Positions 1 through 9,628 of a stretch of DNA of 64,000 nt are shown here, in pieces. Origin of the DNA: Bacteroidota bacterium (GTDB lineage: Bacteria > Bacteroidota > Bacteroidia > J057 > JADKCL01). The translations under genes and the position numbers were made by a program. Within the stretch, counting starts at the first letter, position 1. Each line of letters starts with the position of its first letter. The notes beneath the pieces are model-generated. The model had not been told where the DNA came from. It did no database searches and was given only the letters and a program-made list of their open reading frames with translations. Location of the stretch: positions 234,241 to 298,240 of the forward strand of contig JADKCL010000065.1 in the NCBI GenBank assembly GCA_016718825.1, given 5' to 3'.

Positions 1-1476
1 GGCGCAGGTGCTGGTGGAAGCCTTGGAAGTGGTGCTGGGACGGCTGGTGGCAGCCTTGGATCTGGTGGCGGCATCGGCAGCAGTGTCGGTGCAGGCATGG
101 GAACATCTGCTGAGGCGGCCGGTGGCATGCTCACGCAAGCGGAGGCAGTGTCTGGCTTGGTGGACTCGACTTTGATGGCAGCGCCTATGGTGCCTGCTGC
201 AGGTGCAGGAGCTGCTGCGGCATCAGGTGGCGGGGGAGCCTTGGCTGGGGTGCTGGGTGCGATGCAGGCCTTACGGCCGTTTTTGCAGGGGGATTCGGGG
301 CGGGTGCTTAGGTCCGCCGCACAAAAAGGACCTGAACATTTGAACCGTGAGCTCCATCGACGCACCAAGGATTGTGACTGCCCGCCCAAACCCAAGTTCA
401 GGACAGAAGATTGGCAACACAAATATGAGGATTGTGGTTGCAAAAGCGGGGATTCGAAAAGTGGTGCCAACCATAGCCATCTCAATTTGGATGGCAAGCC
501 CCATGATGCAGTGCCAGCGCTTGAAAACGTGATCGATATGCTCAGGAAGGATATCAGTTTGCAAAACGAACTTCGTAAAGTGGATCATTGTTGTACAACT
601 TCTCTAAGCGCGGGCGCCCAGCGGAAACTCATGAAAGGGATCGGGGAGAGTTTGCCTTTGAGTAGGAGTGGGATCAAGGCTTTAGAGGGGGTGATGGATT
701 TTTCGGTCCCAAACGACCTGTCGGAATCAACACGCCGGTCAGGCTTTAATATCAAAAAGTACTCTGGATTTGTAGGATCTATTATCGAAAGATATTTTGA
801 TTATTTGCTGATCACGAATAGTGTAATGCAGAAATATCTAAATCCATATCGAAACGGTGCTGATTTTGATGCGATGTATGAACTAAGATTTGACGAACTT
901 GGTGACCGGAAAGAATCTGCAAATACCGTTCATTTATTTGTTAGCCGAGGCGTGCCTTGGAAGGATATTGACTTTGCAAGAACCACATTTGAATCAAGGT
1001 GCAAAGCCTTTCGACCTCCCAATGAGGCAATGGAACCGATGAGCGCAAATGATAATTTTCTTATACGAACGGACCTTGCGATTGCACGAACGGTTATTCA
1101 TGAGGCAATTCATGCATATCTAGGTTGGAAAACGGATCACGATGAGTGGTTCAAAGCAGAGTTGGTCAACGATTACGATGGAGATGAGCATGAATATATG
1201 GCATCAAAGCTTCGAGATGTGCTCATCGAAGGCATGAAAGAATTTGCAAATGACGCAGGCGTTGATGGCCTATCGGATCATGATTTCGATATTCTAAGTT
1301 GGGTAGGTCTGCAGCAAACCAATGAATACCAAAAGCAATTCCCTACGTTAGAGGATCGAGAACGTCATTCCCTAGAAGTAATCAAACTGGAATTTTCCAA
1401 TAATGGCTTTGGAGACGTTAGTTCTAACTCATACAGGGCGAAACGGGCTTATCTTCTTAAAAAGTGTCCTGAATAA
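1..1476 (+). CDS. C-terminal part of Gly/Ala-rich protein with HExxH metallopeptidase domain, toxin-like (5' truncated by window)
   Basis: The frame is open from base 1, so the gene begins upstream. The first ~90 residues are Gly/Ala/Ser-rich low complexity. A Cys-containing segment follows (CDCPPKPKF, then CGC). The last ~150 residues carry HEAIHAYLGW, an HExxH zinc-protease motif, and about 35 residues later DEHEYMA, whose His could be a third zinc ligand. That arrangement is known from C-terminal metallopeptidase toxins at the ends of Bacteroidota polymorphic toxins. No Rhs repeat or PAAR domain is visible here because the N-terminus lies outside the window. Short unknown ORFs follow directly (from 1488), a place where immunity genes usually lie. 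I infer a secreted effector; a Gly-rich structural protein with a peptidase tail is the alternative. Confidence 0.6.
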   Translation, partial: GAGAGGSLGSGAGTAGGSLGSGGGIGSSVGAGMGTSAEAAGGMLTQAEAVSGLVDSTLMAAPMVPAAGAGAAAASGGGGALAGVLGAMQALRPFLQGDSGRVLRSAAQKGPEHLNRELHRRTKDCDCPPKPKFRTEDWQHKYEDCGCKSGDSKSGANHSHLNLDGKPHDAVPALENVIDMLRKDISLQNELRKVDHCCTTSLSAGAQRKLMKGIGESLPLSRSGIKALEGVMDFSVPNDLSESTRRSGFNIKKYSGFVGSIIERYFDYLLITNSVMQKYLNPYRNGADFDAMYELRFDELGDRKESANTVHLFVSRGVPWKDIDFARTTFESRCKAFRPPNEAMEPMSANDNFLIRTDLAIARTVIHEAIHAYLGWKTDHDEWFKAELVNDYDGDEHEYMASKLRDVLIEGMKEFANDAGVDGLSDHDFDILSWVGLQQTNEYQKQFPTLEDRERHSLEVIKLEFSNNGFGDVSSNSYRAKRAYLLKKCPE

Positions 1477-1487
1477 TTTGTCGGGTT

Positions 1488-2126
1488 ATGATGATCGAAT
1501 TTTTTGCTTTGGCGTTCAATCGAAGTCTATTGTCGGCCGTGACGATAATTTTTGTGGTACTTGGAAATTCACATTGCCAAACGAAGTCAATCGAATATCA
1601 GCTTTATCAAGGCAAAAGATTGGATGAAAAGGTCATCCGGACTTATCTGCAAGATTCCATGTGGGTGGACAGTGTGTTTCTAGCAAGTGATAAGCGCTTT
1701 TCTTATTGTGATACTTTTGAAGTTGACAATGGTATTTGGTATCAACATTTTCACGGAGTTAGAAGTGTCTTTTTTTCTAAGGAGTACTTTAATCTAGGGA
1801 AGGCCACCTGCCGATATGCTCACCTTGATAGCTCCATATACTTGGGATTCAACCACTATGAGTTGGTTCCTGATTCCCAAATTGACACTCTTGTTTCTGG
1901 TCATCAACTTTATGCGTTTTATGTCTATGCAAATAGTAATGGTTTCCGAAAATGCATTGAAAATATCTATTTTGATCCCCAAATTGGAATTGTCCGGCAT
2001 TTCGTCTTGTTCGGCCACGATGTACGACTTCGACAGTTTATTGTGAATCAAAAAACGACTATTGAATACCAATGGAAAAGCGAAAATTTGCCGATAGATA
2101 TATTGGGCAGAAGGAAAAGTGATTGA
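1488..2126 (+). CDS. Hypothetical secreted protein, candidate immunity protein
   Basis: 212 aa, starting 11 bases after the stop of the HExxH protein, so probably co-transcribed with it. The N-terminus has a hydrophobic stretch (LLSAVTIIFVVLGNSHC) that looks like an export signal, possibly with a lipid-modified Cys. The rest is rich in aromatic residues and strand-like, with no motif I recognise. An exported small protein next to a secreted metallopeptidase-type toxin could neutralise it in the periplasm, but this is inference from position only. ATG ATG at 1488 gives two possible starts. Confidence 0.6.
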   Translation: MMIEFFALAFNRSLLSAVTIIFVVLGNSHCQTKSIEYQLYQGKRLDEKVIRTYLQDSMWVDSVFLASDKRFSYCDTFEVDNGIWYQHFHGVRSVFFSKEYFNLGKATCRYAHLDSSIYLGFNHYELVPDSQIDTLVSGHQLYAFYVYANSNGFRKCIENIYFDPQIGIVRHFVLFGHDVRLRQFIVNQKTTIEYQWKSENLPIDILGRRKSD

Positions 2127-2179
2127 TCAGAGGATGCACAATTCTGCTCAATACAATGTGAAACTCTTAGAAGTGAACA

Positions 2180-2431
2180 ATGTTGCATTTGGTAGTTGCC
2201 TTTGAATTGGGGATTAGTCTTGAGCCATCTGATCCTGAGCTGAAAGCTGCGTATGACACCTATAAAATTAGCAATCATACTGAGGACGATGAAGAAAAAT
2301 TGACTGATGGTATTCGGAAATGGAAGAAAGGGACAATAAGAGCAACCGGATTGCCTGCAATTGAACACTGCCGACGGAAAGGTGAAATGTATAGGGCGCA
2401 ATATTTACGTGATCATCAGGTACAACATTGA
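2180..2431 (+). CDS. Small hypothetical protein
   Basis: 83 aa, charged and soluble in appearance (EDDEEKLTDGIRKWKKG), with no signal peptide or membrane segment. It ends 7 bases before the next start at 2439, consistent with the same transcript. I do not recognise a family. Its composition looks like a real protein rather than a shadow because no longer gene lies on the other strand, but the short length keeps confidence modest. It may be a further immunity-like or orphan ORF downstream of the toxin-like gene. Confidence 0.4.
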   Translation: MLHLVVAFELGISLEPSDPELKAAYDTYKISNHTEDDEEKLTDGIRKWKKGTIRATGLPAIEHCRRKGEMYRAQYLRDHQVQH

Positions 2432-2438
2432 AAAAAAG

Positions 2439-2888
2439 ATGGGTTTGAACACTGGATCAATCGCTATTTGGATGGTCTTTGCCGTTTTGGGTACTTGTCT
2501 GAACTTGGGAGGTGGTGTATTCGCACAAAATCAATCGTGCCTCGCGAATAATGCCGCCATAGACTATCTCTTTGGCTATCAGAGCCCACATGATACCATC
2601 GATGCTGAAGGGAAATGGGATGTTGTAGGATATACAAAATTAATTGTGATGGTGAGGCTGGATGCTGGGGAAAAGAAATGTCTCTCTCGGCTTAACCGGG
2701 AACAAATACTGAGATTGCTTCGTAACCCTTTGAATGACTATGCGATGAATCTTATTCTCTACGATTATTTTGACCTTGATGCAGGATACTTGGGACAACT
2801 GAATTTAAAGGATTGGAAAAAACAACAAAAAGCATTGGATATTCACTATGGGAAGCAAACGCTTAGGCGTCATCCACTAAACTATTAA
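2439..2888 (+). CDS. Hypothetical secreted protein
   Basis: About 149 aa when started at the ATG at 2439. An in-frame upstream extension exists, but the ATG gives a clean signal peptide (MGLNTGSIAIWMVFAVLG, then a small-residue region ending in VFAQ). The mature part is about 120 aa with two Cys and many charged residues; no motif is recognised. It is the last gene of the short run after the HExxH protein and faces the porin-like gene at 3082 convergently. It may belong to the toxin/immunity group. Confidence 0.55.
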   Translation: MGLNTGSIAIWMVFAVLGTCLNLGGGVFAQNQSCLANNAAIDYLFGYQSPHDTIDAEGKWDVVGYTKLIVMVRLDAGEKKCLSRLNREQILRLLRNPLNDYAMNLILYDYFDLDAGYLGQLNLKDWKKQQKALDIHYGKQTLRRHPLNY

Positions 2889-3081
2889 TCGACAGCGGCG
2901 ACAGTAGGCAGCCTCATGCTGGATAAGCAGTCGAATCCCTGTATCAAGATATCATCATATGTGAATTTCATCGAGGGCCAATTTAGTAAAATCAGCCCGT
3001 CGCGCCCTTGAGAATTGCAGTCAAATTGGCGGTGCATCGGATGATCTGCGCATCCTCAGTCGAAAAAAGCTAGGAAGTCCT

Positions 3082-4359
3082 TCAAAACCAAACCCCAAGC
3101 GCGGTGATTCCTTCGAGGCGGTAATGGTGGAATTCGCCTTTCCAATAGAAAATGTCCTCCAATTCTGTCGTTTGCAGGTACCTGCTTTCCAGCCGCAAAT
3201 AGGCATTGGGAAGGGGTTTGAATTCGATTCCTAACGTTCCCGCGACAAGGTTGATGCCTACCAGTTGGTGGTTGGAATTTTCGACGGGACCCGTCAGGAT
3301 TTCGTCGCTGTCCTCAAAAAATTCACCTCGCGCATAGATGCCAAAATGCTCGAATTTGTATTTCGCAAGGAGGATCCCACTGTAGATGAATGCCATTGCC
3401 GTGCTATCCGCCAACCCTGAATTCGTCTGCATTCCGAAATTGAATTCGGCACCGAAATCCACCTTTTCCCCGCGGTAGACATAGTAGATATCATTGTAGA
3501 GTCTGTTTTTTGCCACCATTCCGTCTGTGGCCTCGTTCGAGAAAATCGAATTCAGCGTGACAGCCGCCTTCGGACCAAAAACATAGATTGCAGAGGCGCC
3601 AAAGGCTTTGTTGCGGTTGTTTTCGATGAAATTGTTGAATCCGTTGAATGCCTGCACCTGCAGCGTCAATTTCTCCGAGGCCAGGAAACTGAGCTTCGCC
3701 CCACTCAGAAAATAAGGCTCGAAATAGGTGGTGACCGCAATGCTTGTGGTCACGTTTTCACGCGGTTGAATGCTCTCCATGCCGATATGCGTGCGAAAAA
3801 AGCCGGCATCGAGCCAGATTTTAGGATGAAAACGCAACCCGATATTGGCCTCCTGAATCATGTTCAATCGTGGATCCCAACTGCTCAGTGGAATGTCTCC
3901 GAATTGCAGGCCAAGATTACCCCTTGCCTTGTTGCTCGAATACTGCGCTGAGAGATAGAGCATATTGAGCCCGAATTGGCGGTTGCGCGGGGCTGACGTC
4001 GGAAATTTTTGGAATTCGGTGCCGGTCGAATCGCTGTAAAGGGCAAAATAGGCCTCCCCGAATCCGCCGATTTTGAATTTGGATTCGGTGGAATCTCCCT
4101 CAGGAAGCGATTGATAGAGGTAAAAGGTCTGCTTTTCGTAAATGTTGATCTTGTGACTGTTGGCTGCCGTCTGCATTTCCAGCATTTTCAGCCGTGCCTC
4201 GAGTTTGTGAAGCCGCGTGCTGTCTGCTTGTGCGAATGCAGGGGCCTGGGAAATGAAAACCAAAGAGCCCAAAAGGCATGCGACGAGGATCGGCCAATTC
4301 AATTTTGCCCCACCGTGTCGTGAGGGAAAGGCGTCGCCGATTTGATTCCCCGAATGCAT
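3082..4359 (-). CDS. Outer-membrane beta-barrel porin-like protein
   Basis: 425 aa. A signal peptide (hydrophobic core VACLLGSLVFISQAPAFA) is followed by a short coiled coil (RLHKLEARLKMLEMQ) and then a long stretch of alternating polar/aromatic strands (for example FKIGGFGEAYFALYSDS, LRFHPKIWLDAGFFRTHIG) ending in an aromatic residue (GVWF). This matches the layout of Bacteroidota beta-barrel porins of the BBP2 type: periplasmic coiled coil, then a barrel closed by a C-terminal Phe. It would sit in the outer membrane and pass or bind small solutes. It starts 4 bases after the stop of the upstream gene (4364-5395), so the two are probably one operon. Confidence 0.7.
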   Translation of the reverse strand: MHSGNQIGDAFPSRHGGAKLNWPILVACLLGSLVFISQAPAFAQADSTRLHKLEARLKMLEMQTAANSHKINIYEKQTFYLYQSLPEGDSTESKFKIGGFGEAYFALYSDSTGTEFQKFPTSAPRNRQFGLNMLYLSAQYSSNKARGNLGLQFGDIPLSSWDPRLNMIQEANIGLRFHPKIWLDAGFFRTHIGMESIQPRENVTTSIAVTTYFEPYFLSGAKLSFLASEKLTLQVQAFNGFNNFIENNRNKAFGASAIYVFGPKAAVTLNSIFSNEATDGMVAKNRLYNDIYYVYRGEKVDFGAEFNFGMQTNSGLADSTAMAFIYSGILLAKYKFEHFGIYARGEFFEDSDEILTGPVENSNHQLVGINLVAGTLGIEFKPLPNAYLRLESRYLQTTELEDIFYWKGEFHHYRLEGITALGVWF

Positions 4360-4363
4360 CGAC

Positions 4364-5395
4364 TCACCTCACCGTCGCTTCCCAGGTTTTGCCCGGTGTG
4401 ATCGCCGCTGGACGCGTGCGCCATTGCGCCTCCTCAATTTGTTTGCGACCTTCCAATCGCCCTTCAACTTCCGTCACCCCAAACAGCGGATAGGTTTCGC
4501 CGTCAAAGCAAAGGAATCCGCGCGCGCCTGCGATGCGTGTGCCCGCAAGCAACAGGTATTCCGTCGTTTGAAAGTCTTGCGAAATCAGCTTGAACATGGC
4601 TTGACGGCCCTCGATGCTGAAGGTTCCCTGCCATTCGGTCGGAAACTCATAAAATCCGAGGCGCTTCCAAGCCGTCGCTTCCACCTGCAAGTTTTCAGCA
4701 AGAGCCGAAACGCTATCAAGTAGGAGCGACAAGTTCATTTCGCCAGCAAGTGGCACAAAATCCTTCGCATTTGTGCGCACCATACTCATGATGCCCGATT
4801 CGCCGACACCCACATGAAAGGCCTCGCGGTGAGATCCTTTGGCATTGGCAAAATAAAGGTCTGAGCTTCCCATACCAAGGTGCAAGTCGTCACGCATATA
4901 CACTTTGCCGGTCAACTTCCGGTCCTTCCAAGTCAGGGAACCCGCACCATTGGCAATGACCATCTGCGCATTCCGGCTTTTACTTTTGAGTGCCACCTGA
5001 TCTGCGAGAACACTCAGATGCAGGTCGTTTTCATCACTGTGAACCGACATTTTGGGTTGGTAACCTGCTGCGAATTGGTATTGCCATTCGCCGCCGATGC
5101 GTTTGCCGCTGTTTTTCTGAAACGGCTTGCCGTAGGGGTTTTTGAGTTTGACCCAACCGCTGTTTTCATCATACAACCAAGCTGCCTGCGAAGCCTGCGT
5201 CCAATCCCACTTGTCGCCGCGTGATTGGGTGTTTTCCATCACAAATACGACTTTGCCTTTGGCATCTTGCCCGGCAAAGACGATAAAGCCTCGGTGACAG
5301 GACTTTCCGGCGGCATGGAGCTCCCCGCCGAACATCGACATTCCCAGAAATGTGGATAACGCAAGCGCAAGTTGGGTGAATTTATAAAATTTCAT
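4364..5395 (-). CDS. Secreted hypothetical protein, possible lipocalin/CrtC-AttH-like fold
   Basis: 343 aa with a clear signal peptide (MKFYKFTQLALALSTFLGMSMFGGELHA). The mature protein has repeated WKDRKLTGKVYMRDD-like and GEWQYQFAAGY-like strands. The overall pattern (two beta-rich halves, Trp-rich, an FVMENTQ region) recalls carotenoid 1,2-hydratase/AttH lipocalin-like proteins, but I see no decisive motif. It is the promoter-proximal gene of a pair with the barrel protein at 3082-4359. DnaA-box-like 9-mers lie at its 5' end and just upstream. Confidence 0.5.
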   Translation of the reverse strand: MKFYKFTQLALALSTFLGMSMFGGELHAAGKSCHRGFIVFAGQDAKGKVVFVMENTQSRGDKWDWTQASQAAWLYDENSGWVKLKNPYGKPFQKNSGKRIGGEWQYQFAAGYQPKMSVHSDENDLHLSVLADQVALKSKSRNAQMVIANGAGSLTWKDRKLTGKVYMRDDLHLGMGSSDLYFANAKGSHREAFHVGVGESGIMSMVRTNAKDFVPLAGEMNLSLLLDSVSALAENLQVEATAWKRLGFYEFPTEWQGTFSIEGRQAMFKLISQDFQTTEYLLLAGTRIAGARGFLCFDGETYPLFGVTEVEGRLEGRKQIEEAQWRTRPAAITPGKTWEATVR

Positions 5396-5461
5396 TGAAT
5401 ACGAGGAGGTTAATACTTGGCTAAACTAAGTGGCTTTGTGGATAAATGCAAGTTATCCACA
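5351..5461. promoter_or_regulatory. Cluster of three perfect DnaA-box 9-mers
   Basis: The consensus DnaA box TTATCCACA occurs as its complement at 5351-5359 (inside the 5' end of the secreted-protein gene) and at 5437-5445, and in direct orientation at 5453-5461. The last two form a perfect inverted pair with a 7-base spacer, followed by an AT-rich stretch (5461-5480). It may be a DnaA-binding site (titration, regulatory or origin) or a coincidental operator palindrome. A possible minus-strand promoter (TAGTTTAG, complement at 5421-5428, with TTG complement at 5449-5451) overlaps the inverted pair. Confidence 0.4.
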
Positions 5462-5493
5462 TAATTTTATACAAATGTGGATTGTGGCCTTTT

Positions 5494-5753
5494 GTCACGC
5501 AGAGCGAAGCGAAGCGTCTGAAACGACTTAAACACCCCACGCTGACCACCGTAGCTTGCTGCCCTGCTTACAGATGCATTCCCACGCTCCGCTCTGGACA
5601 GGCTGCTTCGCTCTGCATGACCGGGGGCCCAGTCACGCAGAGCTTCGTTGTCACGCAGAGCGAAGCGAAGCGTCTACAGCTACTGAAACACCCCACGCTG
5701 ACCACCGTAGCTTGCTACCCTGCTTACAGATGCATCGCTTCGCTCTGCATGAC
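5494..5753. repeat. Two tandem copies of a palindromic-ended interspersed repeat
   Basis: Copy 1 (5494-5621) and copy 2 (5650-5753) both begin gtcacgcagagcgaagcg and end in cttcgctctgcatgac, so each has imperfect terminal inverted repeats. They share internal sequence (accccacgctgaccaccg, tgcttacagatgcat). Copy 1 carries about 24 extra bases. This is a non-coding extragenic repeat of the MITE/REP kind common in Bacteroidota. The short ORFs crossing it are not genes. Confidence 0.75.
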
Positions 5754-5875
5754 CCGGGGGGCGCACCGCATGACAGAGGGGAGCTATGCATTACCATAGC
5801 CGTAGTCACCTGATGACGCCAAGAATTCCCCCCGCATACCTTGCAATTCCCTCCAATTCCAAGGAAATTGACCAC

Positions 5876-6889
5876 ATGAATCAAAACAATCGCAGAATGG
5901 CCATGGCGAGGCTCGTCGATCCGCTCTTCTTGATGGCCTTGGCGTTGCTGTTGCTCAATGATCTTGTTTGGAAAGCAGCTTTTCACAACAGTATCACGGG
6001 GAAGCTCAGCGATTTTGCAGGGCTGTATGCCTTCGTTTGGGTTGGATTGTGCCTTTTGCCGCGATCGAAAAAATGGCTGCCTTGGTTGGTCGGCATCCTC
6101 TTTTGTTGGTGGAAATCGACATTTTCCCAATTGGCCATCGATGCTTGGAATGGGTTGGATTTGTGGAGGATCGACCGCGTCGTGGACATGTGGGATTGCC
6201 TTGCCTTGGTTGTGCTCCCGCTTGCCGTTTGGAAATTTGGCCGAAAGCAAATTCAGCCTTGGCAAGTTGCCTTGCCGCTTGCTGTTCCTTGTTTAGTGGC
6301 AACCGTATCAATTTTTGCATTTGTGGCGACAAGCTCGAAGCAGGAATTTGCCTACAAAGACACCTATTCTTTCGAACGCCCCTTGCAATCGGTTGTCAAT
6401 GAGCTGAATCGGATCGACGCAATGCACGGCGAGTTGAATTCTGAGTTAAGCATTCACCACGAAAACGCCAACGATTTCCGACAAGAAGGTGACCTTCGAT
6501 TCTATTATCGCCATAGTAAGGATTTCGAATTGCGAAACGACACCACGTGGGCGTCCATGGATGACAGTGTGTTTATTGATGAAATTCGCACCTACGAGGT
6601 GCGTAAAGTGGATAGCATTTACCTGAATCCCGAAGGTGATTTTGTATGGCGATTCAGCAATTTGGAGGCTGGAGTTCCAGATTCTGTCCGTGAATGCCTT
6701 TCGCTTGAAGCGTTTTTGGGTTTAGAGGGTAAGGCAAACCAAACAAAACTCTCGCTGAAGTCAATTCACCTCCTCAACTGCTTGAACTTGATGCATATCC
6801 CTGATGGTGATCAGCCTGAAAATATGATCAAAGCAATGTTTGAAAGAGAGGTCATCCAGCCCTTACAAGCGACGCTTGGGCGACAATAA
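5876..6889 (+). CDS. Uncharacterised membrane protein with LSDFAG motif
   Basis: 337 aa from the ATG at 5876; the in-frame extension upstream runs through non-coding repeat sequence. There are four hydrophobic segments in the first ~160 residues, then a soluble C-terminal half. The N-terminal part contains a pattern I associate with an uncharacterised bacterial family: LLNDLVWK, TGKLSDFAGLYAF, WKSTFSQLAIDAWN, RVVDMWDCLAL. The function is unknown. The C-terminal ~180 residues are charged and probably periplasmic or cytoplasmic, with no motif. It stands alone between the repeat block and the GH113-like gene. Confidence 0.6.
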   Translation: MNQNNRRMAMARLVDPLFLMALALLLLNDLVWKAAFHNSITGKLSDFAGLYAFVWVGLCLLPRSKKWLPWLVGILFCWWKSTFSQLAIDAWNGLDLWRIDRVVDMWDCLALVVLPLAVWKFGRKQIQPWQVALPLAVPCLVATVSIFAFVATSSKQEFAYKDTYSFERPLQSVVNELNRIDAMHGELNSELSIHHENANDFRQEGDLRFYYRHSKDFELRNDTTWASMDDSVFIDEIRTYEVRKVDSIYLNPEGDFVWRFSNLEAGVPDSVRECLSLEAFLGLEGKANQTKLSLKSIHLLNCLNLMHIPDGDQPENMIKAMFEREVIQPLQATLGRQ

Positions 6890-7183
6890 GGTCCGGAAGC
6901 TCAGGGATTTTCCTGCAACGTCATTCATACGACACCTTGCAGATTGATTTTGCCCCGTCACCTCCTTAAATTTAGTGTAGAATCATCCCCCAACGTCCAT
7001 CGGGGAGATCAGCAGGCAATGCTTGCCCCGTTCTTTAACCCAAGTTGATATAGGATTGTGCCGGCTCCCCAAGGGTCGGCATGCCTTTTTTATAGGGGAT
7101 CCATTCGGCGTAAAAACCTTGCGCATCTCAGCAATTCCGAGGCAAATTCGCTAATTTTCACCCTCACAAAGCGCAGCAAAGAT

Positions 7184-9543
7184 TTGGACACAACACAAAA
7201 GCAATTGTTTCGACGGGTTTCCTGTTGGGTGGGCGTCTTGTTGATCCCCCTCTTTTTACTTGCTTGCACGACGCAAGGGCAGGAGGGAGGAACAGCCGTA
7301 GACAGTGACGGTGGCCATAGCCGCGAAGCCTTGGTCGATGCGTTCCGGGCAAATGGGAATTTGCTCTATGTCTATGGAACAGGGGACTCCGCGGCCGCGA
7401 CTGCCTACCGCAAGCTCCTCAGCGAAATTTCGTCGGTCAGTCGCCGCACCAAAGCCATTATTCGCAGCGACAAAGAAGTGACCGATGCCGAATTGCACCA
7501 ATACCCGCTATATCTGCTCGGAACGCCCGCCAACAACGCTGTCTTGGCGCGTTTGTTGCCACAATTGCCCTTTTACGTCGCTGAAAAAACGGTCGATTTC
7601 AACCAACAGCAATACGGCGACCATCCCGTTTTGAGTCTGGGATTTTATCCGAATCCGTTGGCGCCGGGTTTGCCGCTCAGTTTGATGACAGGCCTTGACG
7701 ATCAGGACATTCTTGACAACATCACCGCACGTTTCAAAGGACAGTATTTCTGGTTTGCGTTTTCGGGATGGGGCTACGAACTCTATGACGGCGGTGCGCG
7801 CAAAGTCATGGGATTTTTCAACGAGGAAGATCCCAAACAATGGAAAATCGGCGGCAAAACGCATTGGGATTTTACGCACGACGGCGAAGTGATCGAGGAA
7901 GAATTTGAGGGAATGCGTTTTTTCAACCATCAAATCAAATTCCGGACGAAATCTTATGCAAAGGCCTTGGCTGACTCCGTTGGCAATCAATTGGATTGGC
8001 AACAAAAAGAAATCGGGGAACTATTGGGATTGGCGATTCCGCAGCGGAAGATGGAGGTGCATTTGTACCCGTCGATCGAGTTGAAGGGCTTGCCACAGGT
8101 GATACCCGACCCATCAGCAGCGGAAATGATGGCAAAAGCCTGTTTTTGGCGATTCATCCCGAATTCGTTGGCCGCGATTTTCCAGAAGTGCATCTCCCCA
8201 TGATTCGCCAACTATTGCCGAAGACAGCTTTTCCCTGTTTGGAATTGGGTTTGGCAGTTTGGCCGCAAAGTTCCTGGGAATTCACAGGCTGGCGCTATTG
8301 GGCGGGTCTGTTGGCGAATGGTGGAAACGCGTTGTCGATTCGTGAATTGACAGATGCCGAGATTTGGGCGCATGAATCACCTTATCTGAAAGGCTGCATG
8401 TCAGCGGCTTTGGTGGATTTTCTGATCTCGAAATGGGGAAAAGAGGCCTTTCTGAAAGTCTATTCGGATAAGAATGCCTTGGACCAATTGCGGGCTCCTA
8501 ACTTGGAGACTGAATTTCTGGCACATCTGAAAAACTATTCGCAAGCGCCGCCCAAGCATCAGAACTTGCCCCATCGCGTTGCTTTGCCGGATTTCCACAA
8601 AGCCTTCAATTTCGCCCACGAAGGTTACCAGATTTTTAACGGCTATGCTTCCACGGAAGCGACCGTTTCCATGGATTATCTGGCCAAAAACCTGCATTGC
8701 AATATCGTGGCAGTGATTCCCTATTCGGGTTATCAAGACGTGAACAAACCCAGTTGGCTCGAATTTTCAGACGGCGCGGGCGCGGAAAACGACGAAAGTA
8801 TCGTTCACAGCCTTTGGAGTGCCCAACAGGCGGGTATGCAAACCATGCTCAAGCCACAAGTTTGGCCTTGGAACAGCTGGACCGGCGAAATCGCCATGCA
8901 ATCCGAAGAGGATTGGGCCATCTTTTTTGACCGCTATTTCCGCTGGATCCGGCATTATGCGATCATGGGCGAAATGTATGGCGCAGATGTGCTTTGTGTC
9001 GGCGTCGAATTCAGCAAGGCGACCTTGCAGCGCCCCGACGATTGGCGGCGGATGATCCAACGCTTGCGACCGATATTCTCGGGGAAAATCACCTACGCTG
9101 CCAATTGGGGTGACGAATTTGAACAATGCAAGTTTTGGGATGCGGTCGACTACATTGGCATCAATTGTTATTATCCGCTGACCAAAAAGGACAAACCCAG
9201 CCAAAAGGACCTCGACCGGGGATTCTCGGAGATTCTGGACAAAGTCGAAATCGCTGCAAAAACCGCACAAAAAGAAGTGCTGTTCACTGAAATCGGCTTC
9301 CGTTCCGTGGAACGTACCTGGCAAAATCCCCATGCCGAGGCCGATGACCGCGCTTCAGATTTTAAATCGCAAGAAATGTGCTACAAGTCCATGATCCAAG
9401 GATTGTCAGCAAGACCTTGGTGCAAAGGTGTTTACCTATGGAAATGGCCGGCCTACATGGACGACGCTAAATACGACCTCCGTGGATTCACGCCGCTCGG
9501 CCGACCCAGTGAAAAGTTGGTGGAGGAGTGGTTTAGAAGGTAG
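7184..9543 (+). pseudogene. GH113-like glycoside hydrolase lipoprotein, interrupted by a frameshift
   Basis: The first reading frame starts near 7184 (TTG; the frame is open from a GTG at 7058) with a lipoprotein signal (LLIPLFLLAC) and runs to ~8122, where a single missing base in the cggaaatg context moves the reading to another frame that continues to 9543. The second part holds a TIM-barrel glycosidase like GH113 beta-mannanases: NFAHEGYQIFNGY, MLKPQVWPWNSW, a probable acid/base Glu in CVGVEFSKA, and a probable nucleophile Glu in LFTEIGF. The N-terminal ~300 residues are a DUF4837-like or accessory lipoprotein region that I cannot place. An outer-membrane-anchored beta-mannanase is likely if the shift is a sequencing error. 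Confidence 0.6.
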
Positions 9544-9557
9544 TTTTTTTGAATTCC

Positions 9558-9622
9558 GGCCACGAAGACACAAAGGCACGAAGAAATGCTGCTTGACTTT
9601 GTGTCTCCGTGTCTTCGTGGCC
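9558..9622. repeat. Palindromic extragenic repeat (copy A), possible bidirectional terminator
   Basis: The left arm ggccacgaagacacaaaggc pairs imperfectly with the right arm ending gtgtcttcgtggcc. It lies between the converging GH113-like and GlcD genes. A second copy of the same family is at 44434-44496. Confidence 0.65.
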
Positions 9623-9628
9623 AATTTC

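Noticed and set aside
5556..5813. Small proteins encoded in the repeat block
   Set aside because: Frames follow the duplicated non-coding repeat and give repeated nonsense such as SLCMT.
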